Source: JAXDMU01 sp963762435
Lineage (GTDB): Bacteria > Pseudomonadota > Alphaproteobacteria > ATCC43930 > CGMCC-115725
DNA: 64,000 bases
Assembly (NCBI GenBank): GCA_963762435.1
Contig: CAVXLN010000040.1
Coordinates: 124,001-188,000, forward strand
Direction: 5' to 3'
Part shown: positions 52,522 through 64,000 of the stretch, piece by piece
Layout: each line of letters begins with the position of its first letter
Numbering within the stretch: the first letter of the stretch is position 1
The notes under the pieces: generated by a model
What the model was told of the DNA's origin: nothing
The model's input: the letters and a program-made list of their open reading frames with translations, nothing else
Databases searched by the model: none
Translations under genes and position numbers: made by a program

Positions 52522-53760
52522 ATGATGCAGACCGGCGACACCGAGCTCATTCGGGCCATCAACCGATTTCACGTGCTCGATGCGATTCGCCGATTTGAGC
52601 CCACCTCCCGCGCAGAAATCGGCGAGCACACCCTGCTGAGCCGCTCTACCGTCTCGGCCATCATCGCAGTGCTGCTGGAGGAGGGGGTGGTCTCCTACGA
52701 TGACGGCGAAGCGCCGGTGGCGGCCGGGCGCGGCCGACCGCGCACCATGCTGCGCATGAATCCGAACGCGGCCTATGTGGTCGGCGCCAAGCTGGCAATG
52801 CACCAGGTCTCGATCACGGTGACAAATCTCAGGGCCGATCCGCTCTCCTCGCTGGTGCTGCCGATCCGCACCTGGCGGCTCGGCGCCGAGGTGATCGCCG
52901 ATCTGCTCGAGGACGGCATCCGTGCCGCCGTCGCCAAGGCCGGCATCACCATGGCGGAGCTGGCCGGCATCGGCGTGGGATTGCCTGGCTTCATCGATGC
53001 GACGGCCGGCATCTCATATTGGAGCCCGATTCTGGGGCCGGAGCCGAAGCCGATCCCATTCGCCGCGATGCTCGCCGGGCGCCTCAACGTGCCGACCGTC
53101 ATCGAGAACGACGCCAATCTCATCACGCTGGCCGAACGCTGGTTCGGCCATGGCCAGGATATCGACAATTTCGTCGTGGTCACGGTCGAGGCCGGCATCG
53201 GCATGGGCCTGTTCATCAATGGCGACCTCTATCGCGGTCACCACAATATCGGTACCGAGTTCGGCCATTCGAAGGTCGATCGCCAGGGCCCCCTCTGCCG
53301 CTGCGGCCAGTCGGGCTGCATCGAGGCTTTCACCGCCGATTATGCGCTCTTGCGCGAGGCCAGGAAGATCATCGACCTGCCGCCGACTGACGACGAGCGG
53401 GCGAGCGATGCCGCGGTACAGGAAATCACCCGGCTCGCCCGCGCCGGCCATGCCGGCCTCAAGGAGATCTTCGAACAGGCGGGGGCTACGCTCGGCCTCG
53501 GCATCGCCAATCTCATCAATATCATCGATCCCGGCCGGGTCATCATCTCTGGCGCCGGCATGCGCGCTGCCGACCTGTTGGAGCCGTCCTTAGTCGCGGC
53601 CGTTTCCGCCAATTCGCTCAAGGCCCTGAGCGGCCGCTGCCAGATCATCTTTCACGACTGGACTGACGAGGTCTGGGCCCGCGGCGCCGCCTCGCTGGTG
53701 CTTCAGGGCCTCTATCGCACGCCGTGGACCCGCAATTCCAATGCGCCGGTGGCGCTGTGA
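52522..53760 (+). CDS. ROK family transcriptional regulator, XylR-like
   Basis: The 412-residue product has an N-terminal winged helix (INRFHVLDAIRRFEPTSRAE, LLSRSTVSAIIAVLLEEG) and a C-terminal ROK sugar-kinase-like domain: GIGVGLPGFID, VIENDANLITLAERWFG, TVEAGIGMGLFING, the zinc motif GHSKVD...CRCGQSGCIEAF. ROK repressors with an HTH usually release DNA on binding a sugar. Its position opposite the xylF-like operon and upstream of a xylose dehydrogenase suggests control by xylose. The first of two adjacent ATGs is used; the ribosome site is weak. Confidence 0.9.
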   Translation: MMQTGDTELIRAINRFHVLDAIRRFEPTSRAEIGEHTLLSRSTVSAIIAVLLEEGVVSYDDGEAPVAAGRGRPRTMLRMNPNAAYVVGAKLAMHQVSITVTNLRADPLSSLVLPIRTWRLGAEVIADLLEDGIRAAVAKAGITMAELAGIGVGLPGFIDATAGISYWSPILGPEPKPIPFAAMLAGRLNVPTVIENDANLITLAERWFGHGQDIDNFVVVTVEAGIGMGLFINGDLYRGHHNIGTEFGHSKVDRQGPLCRCGQSGCIEAFTADYALLREARKIIDLPPTDDERASDAAVQEITRLARAGHAGLKEIFEQAGATLGLGIANLINIIDPGRVIISGAGMRAADLLEPSLVAAVSANSLKALSGRCQIIFHDWTDEVWARGAASLVLQGLYRTPWTRNSNAPVAL

Positions 53761-53793
53761 GGCCGAACGGGCGCCCCAATCGGGAGTGGATTT

Positions 53794-54552
53794 ATGACTG
53801 ACCCCTTTGCAAAATACCCGAGCCTGCAGGATCGGACGGTCCTCGTCACCGGCGGCGCTTCGGGCATCGGCGCGTCGATCGTGGAGCATTTCGCGGTACA
53901 AGGTGCCAAGGTCGGCTTCATCGATCTCGATGTCGCGGCCGGCGAGGCACTGGTCGAGCGTCTGGGCGGCCATGTCACGTTCGAGGTGGCCGATCTGCGC
54001 AAGGTGGAGGCGCTCAAGCGAGCTATCGGTGCGATCCGCGCGGCGCTCGGCCCGATCACCAGCCTCGTCAACAACGCCGCCCGCGACGACCGGCATACGC
54101 TGGGCGAGGTGACCTCGGATTATTGGGATGAGCGCATCGCGACCAACCTCAAGCACCAATTCTTCGCTGCCCAGGCCGTGGCTGGCGACATGAAAGAAGC
54201 CGGCGGTGGCGCCATCGTCAATCTGAGCTCGGTCAGCTTCATGCTGGCGCAGGCCGGCATGCCCGTCTATCTGACGGCGAAATCCGGCGTCATCGGCCTG
54301 ACCCGGGCGCTCGCCCGCGAGCTCGGGCCGAGCCATATCCGAGTCAACGCCCTGACCCCCGGCTGGATCATGACCGAGCGGCAGATCAAGCTGTGGCTGA
54401 CGCCCGAAGCCGAGGCCGAGATGATGAAGGGGCAATGTCTGCCGGAGAAGCTCTATCCGGCCGACATCGCCCGCATGGCGCTCTGGCTCGTCGCCGACGA
54501 CAGCCGCCTCGTGACCGCGCAGAACTTCGTCGTCGATGCCGGCTGGACTTGA
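53794..54552 (+). CDS. xylB: SDR oxidoreductase, D-xylose 1-dehydrogenase type
   Basis: The product probably oxidises D-xylose to xylonolactone with NAD+, the first step of oxidative (Weimberg/Dahms) xylose breakdown. The 252-residue SDR has the cofactor loop VTGGASGIGASIVEHFA, catalytic Ser in SSVSF, Tyr-x3-Lys in YLTAKSG and SDR block LVNNAARDD. The segments RIATNLKHQFFAAQAV, GWIMTERQIKLWL and DDSRLVTAQNFVVDAGW closely follow the Caulobacter xylose dehydrogenase as I remember it. The gene follows the ROK regulator by 33 nt. Note that the Caulobacter xylB symbol differs from E. coli xylB (xylulokinase). Confidence 0.82.
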   Translation: MTDPFAKYPSLQDRTVLVTGGASGIGASIVEHFAVQGAKVGFIDLDVAAGEALVERLGGHVTFEVADLRKVEALKRAIGAIRAALGPITSLVNNAARDDRHTLGEVTSDYWDERIATNLKHQFFAAQAVAGDMKEAGGGAIVNLSSVSFMLAQAGMPVYLTAKSGVIGLTRALARELGPSHIRVNALTPGWIMTERQIKLWLTPEAEAEMMKGQCLPEKLYPADIARMALWLVADDSRLVTAQNFVVDAGWT

Positions 54553-54561
54553 GCCGACGTC

Positions 54562-55518
54562 CTACCGGAACACCAAAAAGTACATCAGCAGCACATTCAC
54601 GCAGAGCAGCGGGATCGCGGTCGGGATCTGCGCCTTGATGACGCCGTTCTGATCCGGCAGATCGAGGAGGGCCGCCGGCACGATGTTGAAATTGGCCGCC
54701 ATCGGCGTCATCAGCGTGCCGCAATATCCCGAAAACATGCCGATCGCCGCCATCGCGGCCGGGTCGCCACCATGCTGGCGGACGAGGAGCGGCAGGCCGA
54801 TGCCGGCGGTCATCACCGGAAAAGCGGCAAAGGCGTTGCCCATCACCATGGTGAACAGCGCCATACCGATTGCATAGACGGCACAGGCCAGGAAGCGGCT
54901 GTCGGCCGGGATGATGCCGCCGACGAGATCGGCCACGACCTTGCCCACACCGGCGGCGGCGAAGACGGCGCCCAGCATGGCGAGGCTCTGCGGCAGCACG
55001 GCGGCCCAGCCGATCGCGTCGAGCAGGCGCCTGCCGCCCCGGAGCGGCTGCATCGGTCCGCTCGAGGTCACTGCCATGACGGCGAGGAAGGCCAGCACGC
55101 AGCTCGAGCCATAGGCGGCCAGCGTCAGGTTCGCGGGGTCGAGCAAGGCGAGGCCGCCGATCTTCACATCCTTGAGGAAGAGCGTGCCGATCACCGTGAA
55201 GACCGGGATGGTCAGCACCGGCAGGAACAGCCGATGGCCGAGCCGACGCGCCTGGGCGTGGCGATCCGCTTCGGGCGGCATCGGATGATGGCCGTGGCGC
55301 ACGCCGCCCAGACCGGCGATGAGCGCCATCGCGATCACCATGGCGCCCGTCACGGCACCGGGCACGATCTTGCCGAATAGCATCGTGAAGGCGAAGAGGC
55401 CCCAAAAGAGCGCCGTCCAGTAGCGGCGCGGATTGCTGATATCAAGCGCGGTGAGGAGCGCGATGATGCCGACGCACAATCCTACGATGACGTAGATGAG
55501 CTCGATCGAGACGATCAT
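54562..55518 (-). CDS. DUF979 membrane protein
   Basis: This is a 318-residue polytopic membrane protein with about nine hydrophobic segments. It has the DUF979 pattern: LIYVIVGLCVGIIALLTALD at the start, LFGKIVPG, GNAFAAFPVMTAGIGLPLLV and SGYCGTLMTPMAANFNIVPA. DUF979 and DUF969 genes usually sit together and are thought to form a two-part transporter; in some genomes they lie with 5-oxoprolinase genes, which suggests 5-oxoproline or a related substrate. No oxoprolinase genes are in this window. It starts by ATGA overlap with the DUF969 gene. Confidence 0.88.
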   Translation of the reverse strand: MIVSIELIYVIVGLCVGIIALLTALDISNPRRYWTALFWGLFAFTMLFGKIVPGAVTGAMVIAMALIAGLGGVRHGHHPMPPEADRHAQARRLGHRLFLPVLTIPVFTVIGTLFLKDVKIGGLALLDPANLTLAAYGSSCVLAFLAVMAVTSSGPMQPLRGGRRLLDAIGWAAVLPQSLAMLGAVFAAAGVGKVVADLVGGIIPADSRFLACAVYAIGMALFTMVMGNAFAAFPVMTAGIGLPLLVRQHGGDPAAMAAIGMFSGYCGTLMTPMAANFNIVPAALLDLPDQNGVIKAQIPTAIPLLCVNVLLMYFLVFR

Positions 55519-56234
55519 TGCGCGGCCTCCACAGGGCTGGCAGCGAGTGCGGGAACCGTCTCGCGCTTGATGCGCCGGTCGAGCAGCATGAGCCGGAAGG
55601 CATGGATGATGAAGGCCGCTATCGCGGTCGGAATGCCCCAGAGCGCGATCTGCACCGGGTCTAGATCGAAGCCGTTCTCACTGAGCGTGCCCTTGATCAG
55701 CAGCACGGCACCGAAAGCGATGAAGATGTCCTCGCCGAAGAACACGCCGACATTGTCGGTTGCGGCCGACATGGCGCGGATATGGTTGCGCAGATCGTCC
55801 GTCAGCTTCTCGTGGCCCAGTTGGGCTGCGGCCTCGGCCATGGGGGCGATCAGCGGCCGCACCATCTGGGCATGGCCGCCGATGCTGGTGAGGCCGACGG
55901 CCGCGCAGGTCTCGCGAATGAAGAGATAGAGCAGCAGCAGCCGTCCGGCGGTCGCCTGGCGGAAGCGCCCGATCAGATCCTGCGCATGCTCCTTGAGGCC
56001 GAAACGCTCGAGCTGGCCGATGACCGGCAGAGTCAGCACGAAGAGCGACAAATATCGGTTGCGCACGAAAGCGTCGCCGATCGTCGTGAGCAGCTTCATC
56101 GGCGGCATGCCGACGGCGAGCCCGGTCGCGATGCCGGCTGCCGTCACGACGAGCAGAGGATTGAAGCGAAAGGCGAAGCCGATGATGACCAGCACCACGC
56201 CGGTCAGCGGCAAGAGGGAAATGAGCGTATTCAA
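55515..56234 (-). CDS. DUF969 membrane protein
   Basis: This 239-residue membrane protein has about six segments and DUF969 features: LLPLTGVVLVIIGFAFRFNP, VRNRYLSLFVLTLPVIGQLE, FIRETCAAVGLTSIGGHAQM and FFGEDIFIAFGAVLLIKG. I start at TTG 56234 (LNTLISLLPLTG) because GGAGG lies 7 nt upstream and it gives the family N-terminus; a longer frame from an upstream ATG adds low-complexity residues unlike the family. It is translationally coupled to the DUF979 gene and probably forms one transporter with it. Confidence 0.85.
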   Translation of the reverse strand: MNTLISLLPLTGVVLVIIGFAFRFNPLLVVTAAGIATGLAVGMPPMKLLTTIGDAFVRNRYLSLFVLTLPVIGQLERFGLKEHAQDLIGRFRQATAGRLLLLYLFIRETCAAVGLTSIGGHAQMVRPLIAPMAEAAAQLGHEKLTDDLRNHIRAMSAATDNVGVFFGEDIFIAFGAVLLIKGTLSENGFDLDPVQIALWGIPTAIAAFIIHAFRLMLLDRRIKRETVPALAASPVEAAQ

Positions 56235-56299
56235 GAGATCCTCCGCATGCGGGCGTACAACTGACAATCGTAGAAGGCGAGTTGCAGAGCTCCGTGTTG

Positions 56300-56309
56300 A
56301 CGGTACCGT
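56300..56309. promoter_or_regulatory. Palindrome in the divergent DUF969 / MHYT kinase spacer
   Basis: ACGGTACCGT is a perfect 10-bp palindrome flanked by GTTG and AAC, in the 200-nt spacer 56235-56434 between divergent genes. It could be a repressor site for the DUF969-DUF979 pair. No local regulator gene points to a binder. Confidence 0.3.
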
Positions 56310-56434
56310 AACCAGTTGCGGCGACAATGGCCGCTTTCGGGGGCGCGCATGCAAAGGCATGCATGCCTCCGGGCGGGCGACGGCAGATTTCGACCCCGCT
56401 GACAATTCGGATCCGAAAGCGGTCGGAGCATTCT

Positions 56435-59916
<3,482 letters not shown>

Positions 59917-59917
<1 letters not shown>

Positions 59918-61032
59918 TGGACGGCGCCATGCTCGACCGCCAGCTCGTGCTCGTCGTCGACGACACGCCCGAGAATTTGACGCTGATGGCCGACCTGCTG
60001 AGGGGCAGCTACAAGGTCAAGGTCGCCAATAATGGCGAGAAGGCGCTCCGGATCGCCGCCTCGGACCCGCGGCCCGACCTCATCCTGCTCGATGTCATGA
60101 TGCCCGGGCTCGACGGCTACGAGGTGTGCCGGCGGCTGAAAGCCGATCCCGGGACGCGCGACATTCCAGTCGTGTTCCTGACCGCCAAGGTCGAGGCCGA
60201 GGATGAGCAGGCCGGGCTCGAGCTCGGTGCCGTCGATTACGTGACCAAGCCGATCAGCCCGCCGGTCGTGCTGGCACGCGTGCGCAATCATCTGATGCTC
60301 AAGGACATGTCGGACTTCCTGCGCGACAAGAACCTGTTCCTGGAAGCCGAGGTGGCGCGGCGGACGCGCGAGGTGAACGCCATCCAGGATGTGACCATCC
60401 TCAGCATGGCCTCGCTCGCCGGCACGCGCGACAACGAGACCGGCGCCCATATCCGCCGGACCCAGCATTATCTCAAAATGCTGGCCGAGGCGCTGTCGCT
60501 GCACCCCAAATATGCCGCCGAGCTGACGGTACCGGTCATCGACCTCCTCTATAAATCGGCACCGCTCCACGATATCGGCAAGGTCGGCATCCCGGATCAG
60601 ATCCTGTGCAAGCCCGGACGCTTGACCGAGGAAGAGTTCGCGGTGATGCGCACCCATACGACGCTCGGCCGCGACGCGATCATGGCGGCCGAGGCGCTCT
60701 TGGGCGATATCGATCTGTCCTTCCTGCGCCATGCGCGCGAGATCGCCTATAGCCATCACGAGAAATGGGACGGTACTGGCTATCCGCTGGGGCTCGCCGG
60801 CACGGAGATTCCACTGTCGGCCCGGCTGATGGCCGTGGCCGATGTCTATGACGCGCTGATCTCGGAACGCGTCTACAAGCCGTCCTTTCCGCATGAGAAG
60901 GCTGTCGCCATCATTCTCGACGGGCGCGGCAAGCATTTCGATCCGGATGTCGTCGATGCCTTCATCCGCATCGCCGGCGATTTCGCCGAGATCGCCCGGC
61001 GCTTCGCCGATCCCGAGATGGTGGTTGCCTGA
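59917..61032 (+). CDS. HD-GYP response regulator, RpfG-like
   Basis: This is a response regulator that probably degrades cyclic di-GMP. The 371-residue product has a receiver domain (VVDDTPENL; phospho-acceptor in LILLDVMMPG, about residue 60; TAKVEAE; Lys in YVTKPIS) and an HD-GYP domain (ETGAHIRRTQHYLKML; metal site LHDIGKVGIPD; HTTLGRDAI; HHEKWDGTGYP). The start overlaps the stop of the hybrid kinase (TGATG), giving tight coupling and equal synthesis. It is the probable phosphorylation target of that kinase. Confidence 0.92.
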
Positions 61033-61136
61033 CGCCCGGGCCGATTGTATAGCCCGTAAGGGGACGCAGACTCCCCGTTAGACGCTTTTCTGTCCAAGCT
61101 CTGCTCAATTGGCACCGCACCGGCGCCGGAGGAGCC

Positions 61137-62486
61137 ATGGGCGTGTCGATTTCCCCGAGCGATCCCGAGATCCCGTTTCGTGACGCCGTCCGTGTGTGGG
61201 CGCGTGTCGCGGGCCTGAGCTTCGGCGGCCCGGCGGCGCAGATCGCCGTGATGCATCGCATCCTGGTCGAGGAGAAGGGCTGGGTCGGCGAGGCGCGATT
61301 TCTCCACGCGCTCAATTACTGCATGCTGCTGCCGGGGCCGGAGGCGCATCAGCTGGCCATCTACCTCGGCTGGCTGCTGCATCGGACGCGCGGTGGCCTG
61401 GTCGCCGGCAGCTTCTTTGTGCTGCCGGGCGTCGTCACGCTCGGCACGCTCAGCTGGCTCTACGCTCGGTTCGGCGATCTCGGCATCGTCCAGGCGCTGT
61501 TCTTCGGCATGAAGGCGGCCGTGTTGGCGATCGTGCTCCAGGCACTGGTACGGATCAGCCGAAGGGCGCTTAAAAGTTCGGCGCTCATACTCGTCGCGGC
61601 ACTCGCCTTCGTCGCCATCTTCGGCCTGGGCGTGCCGTTCCCGGCGATCATCATCCTGTCGGCCGCGATCGGCGCCATGGGGTCGCGGCTTCGGCCGGGC
61701 TGGTTTGCCGTCAGTGCCGAGGAGCGTGCCGAACGCACTGACGTTCCGGAGCATCTCCGCCCGTCGCTCGCCCGTTTCATCAAGGTCGCGGTCTTGGGGT
61801 TCGGCATTTGGCTGGCGCCGCTCATTCTGCTCCGGGCCACGCTGGGCGCCGGGAGTGTCTTCACCAGCATCACGGCCTTCAACACCAAGATGGCGGTCGT
61901 CACGTTCGGCGGCGCCTATGCCATCCTGGCCTATATGGCGCAGCAGGCAGTCGAGACCTATCACTGGCTGCGACCGGAAGAGGTGCTGATCGGGTTGGGC
62001 TTCGCCGAGACGACGCCCGGGCCGCTCATCTGCGTCGTCCAATTCGTGGGCTTCATGGCGGCCTTCCGCCAGCCGGGGGCACTCGATCCGGCGCTGGCCG
62101 GTACGCTCGGCGGCCTTCTTGCCGCCTGGGCGACCTTCGTGCCGTCCTTCATCTGGATCTTCCTGGGCGGCCCCTATATCGAGGCGCTGCGCGGCAATCG
62201 GCTGCTGACCGGGGCCTTGTCGGCGATCACGGCCGCCGTCGTGGGCGTGATCCTCAATCTTTCTCTTTGGTTCGCGCTCCACACGCTGTTCGGCCGGGTC
62301 GAGGCGCTGCCCTTTCTCGGCGGCACCATCGCCCTTCCCATCCTCGGCACGGCCAATATCCCGGCGATCCTGCTTTCCGCCGGAGCGATCGTCGCGATCT
62401 TCCGTTTCCGGATCGGCATGATCACGACCCTCGCCGCCGGCTCGGCGCTCGGCATTCTCTATCATCTCGCCTTTGCGGCCGGCTGA
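61137..62486 (+). CDS. chrA: Chromate transporter ChrA
   Basis: The product is a long-chain CHR-family membrane protein, thought to export chromate. The 449-residue protein has two homologous halves of about six membrane segments. The first has LSFGGPAAQIAVMHRILVEE and CMLLPGPEAHQLAIYLGW; the second has VTFGGAYAILAYMAQQAVE and FAETTPGPLICVVQFVGFM. The paired FGG and PGP motifs are the family hallmarks. The next gene starts directly after its stop. No chrB regulator is nearby. Confidence 0.92.
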   Translation: MGVSISPSDPEIPFRDAVRVWARVAGLSFGGPAAQIAVMHRILVEEKGWVGEARFLHALNYCMLLPGPEAHQLAIYLGWLLHRTRGGLVAGSFFVLPGVVTLGTLSWLYARFGDLGIVQALFFGMKAAVLAIVLQALVRISRRALKSSALILVAALAFVAIFGLGVPFPAIIILSAAIGAMGSRLRPGWFAVSAEERAERTDVPEHLRPSLARFIKVAVLGFGIWLAPLILLRATLGAGSVFTSITAFNTKMAVVTFGGAYAILAYMAQQAVETYHWLRPEEVLIGLGFAETTPGPLICVVQFVGFMAAFRQPGALDPALAGTLGGLLAAWATFVPSFIWIFLGGPYIEALRGNRLLTGALSAITAAVVGVILNLSLWFALHTLFGRVEALPFLGGTIALPILGTANIPAILLSAGAIVAIFRFRIGMITTLAAGSALGILYHLAFAAG

Positions 62487-63227
62487 ATGAGAAGGCTCAT
62501 CCTCGCTGCATTGCTCGCCAGCCTCGCCAAGCCGGCGCTGGCCGGGCCACCCTTCGTCACCGACGATCCCGATCCGGTCGAGGAGGGGCATTACGAGATC
62601 AATATCGCCGCCATCGGCCTCGCTCAGAAGAGCGGCACGGCCTCGCCGGCACCGATGGTCGACTCCAATTGGGGCGCCTTGCCGGACGTGCAGCTGCATC
62701 TGGGATTCGGCCTCGCCTATGCCGAAAGCGGCGGCCGGATCGCAGCCGGTTATGGCGATACCGAGCTTGGGATCAAATACCGCTTCATCCATCAGGACGA
62801 GGATGGCTGGCAGCCGGAAGTCGCGATCTATCCGATTGCCGAGCTGCCGACCGGCGATGCCGCGCACGGGCTGGGTGCCGGGCATCCGCAGCTCTTGCTG
62901 CCGATCTGGGTCGAAAAGGATTGGGACCAGTGGTCGAGCTATGGGGGTGCCGGCTATTGGGACAATCAGCATGGCGCCGATCGCAATTACTGGTTCTTCG
63001 GCTGGGTTCTGCTGCGCAAGGTGGCCGATAACCTCCAGCTTGGCGGCGAGCTTTATCGCCAGGGCTCGACCACGGAAGGCGAGCCCGGCACGACCGGCCT
63101 CAATCTCGGCGGCACCTGGGATCTGAGCGAGACCGGGCATATCCTCTTCACGGTCGGCCGCGGGCTCGACCATGCCGATGAGACCGATCGCTTCTCCTTC
63201 TATCTCGGATACCAGATCACCTTGTAG
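62487..63227 (+). CDS. Exported outer-membrane barrel-like protein
   Basis: The 246-residue product has a signal peptide (MRRLILAALLASLAKPALAG) and a beta-rich body with alternating aromatic strands: PPFVTDDPDPVEEGHYEIN, VQLHLGFGLAYAE, GDTELGIKYRF and a C-terminal SFYLGYQITL. This resembles the small transporter-like outer-membrane proteins related to the phenol MetA-pathway family. The gene begins directly after the chrA stop, so it is probably co-transcribed with the chromate transporter; whether it assists efflux is unknown. Confidence 0.7.
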   Translation: MRRLILAALLASLAKPALAGPPFVTDDPDPVEEGHYEINIAAIGLAQKSGTASPAPMVDSNWGALPDVQLHLGFGLAYAESGGRIAAGYGDTELGIKYRFIHQDEDGWQPEVAIYPIAELPTGDAAHGLGAGHPQLLLPIWVEKDWDQWSSYGGAGYWDNQHGADRNYWFFGWVLLRKVADNLQLGGELYRQGSTTEGEPGTTGLNLGGTWDLSETGHILFTVGRGLDHADETDRFSFYLGYQITL

Positions 63228-63292
63228 GGCTGCTGGCAGGCCCACGCGATTGCGCTATCATCGCGGCCTTTCTCGGAGAGGACCTAAGGACG

Positions 63293-64000
63293 ATGGTGGA
63301 TCAGGCGGCGCTGGCGGCGCGGTATGGCGATATTCTCGACGATGCGACGATCGCCGAGCTGCCCAATCACTACCGCGGCAAGGTGCGCGATAATTACGAT
63401 CTGCCGGGCGATCGGCGGCTCATCATCGCGACCGACCGTTTGAGCGCCTTCGACCGGATCCTCACCGCGATCCCGTTCAAGGGCCAGGTGCTGACCCAGA
63501 TCGCGCGCTATTGGTTCGAGGCGACGCGCGACCTTTGCCCGAACCATGTGCTGGAATACCCCGATCCCAATGCCGTGCTCGCCCGCCGGCTCCAGATCAT
63601 GCCGGTCGAGGTGGTGGTACGCGACTATCTTGCGGGCACGACCTCGACCTCGGTGCTGCAGCTCTACAAGAGCGGCCAGCGCGAGATCTACGGCCATCGC
63701 TTTCCCGACGGGATGAGGCCCAACCAGAAGCTCGCGCGTACCATCATCACGCCGACGACCAAGGCGTTCGATGGCGGCCATGACGAGCCTTTGACCGAAG
63801 CGCTCATCCTCGATCGCGGGCTGCTGACCGAGGCGCAATGGCGTGAAGTCTGCGGCTACGCCTTCGCCCTCTTCGCGCGGGGCCAGAAGATGGCGGCCGA
63901 GCGCGGCCTCATCCTGGTCGACACCAAATACGAGTTCGGCTTGGACGCGGCGGGCCGGATCATCCTCGCCGACGAGATCCATACGCCGGACAGCAGCCGC
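63293..64000 (+). CDS. purC: SAICAR synthase, 3' partial
   Basis: PurC joins aspartate to CAIR in purine synthesis. The first 236 residues are present and the gene runs off the window end. Family blocks: NHYRGKVRDNYDL, LIIATDRLSAFDRILTAIP, GQVLTQIARYWFEAT, VVVRDYLAGTTSTS and ILVDTKYEFGLDAAG, then ADEIHTPDSSR. This is the longer, roughly 300-residue type found in many proteobacteria, going by the insert around LYKSGQREIYGHRFPDG. AAGGA precedes the ATG. Confidence 0.95.
   Translation, partial: MVDQAALAARYGDILDDATIAELPNHYRGKVRDNYDLPGDRRLIIATDRLSAFDRILTAIPFKGQVLTQIARYWFEATRDLCPNHVLEYPDPNAVLARRLQIMPVEVVVRDYLAGTTSTSVLQLYKSGQREIYGHRFPDGMRPNQKLARTIITPTTKAFDGGHDEPLTEALILDRGLLTEAQWREVCGYAFALFARGQKMAAERGLILVDTKYEFGLDAAGRIILADEIHTPDSSR

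Overview
The window looks like chromosome from a high-GC (about two thirds G+C by eye) alphaproteobacterium, most likely Rhodospirillales in the broad sense. Evidence: a CheB-CheR-histidine kinase fusion, a Caulobacter-type D-xylose dehydrogenase, FCD-type GntR regulation, strongly GC-biased third codon positions and many 4-bp ATGA stop/start overlaps. Species cannot be fixed from sequence alone.

Layout. 1-4 kb: the end of a giant CheB/CheR/PAS/kinase/REC/REC/LuxR protein carrying seven single-base insertions. 4-9 kb: mscL, then glycogen breakdown (glgP, glgX) separated by a long REP-like inverted repeat. 9-17 kb: a histidine phosphatase, a nucleotidyltransferase, two M20/M28-type amidohydrolases, a DAACS symporter with its GntR regulator and operator, and a Wzx-like flippase. 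17-29.6 kb (minus strand): a three-module NRPS locus with PPTase, MbtH, NRPS (one frameshift) and two coupled alpha/beta hydrolases. 29.7-37.7 kb: an accessory block with a DUF4157 protein and two pairs, each a small AWVERVLG protein followed by a kinase-fold protein; a tRNA-Val(CAC) and a DUF3108 protein sit between the pairs. 38-43 kb: a compact RiPP cluster with a 59-residue double-glycine precursor, an MvdD-like ATP-grasp ligase, HlyD, and a C39 peptidase ABC transporter, probably a graspetide. 43-47.5 kb: purN-like, gph, glmU, glmS. 47.5-54.5 kb: an OprB porin and a xylose-type module (ABC importer, ROK regulator, xylose dehydrogenase). 54.5-64 kb: DUF979/DUF969 membrane pair, MHYT hybrid kinase with a coupled HD-GYP regulator, chromate transporter, an outer-membrane protein and the start of purC.

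The two most notable systems are the RiPP cluster, whose precursor gene is short and easily missed, and the DUF4157 / paired kinase-like block, which looks like an exported effector set with cognate small partners. The NRPS is predicted to make a short, possibly N-acylated (D-Phe-like)-(hydrophobic)-Gly peptide and has no thioesterase domain. A technical pattern also stands out: every apparent lesion (seven in the chemotaxis fusion, one in the NRPS, possibly one in the tRNA D-arm) is a single extra base, so sequence error must be excluded before calling these genes dead.
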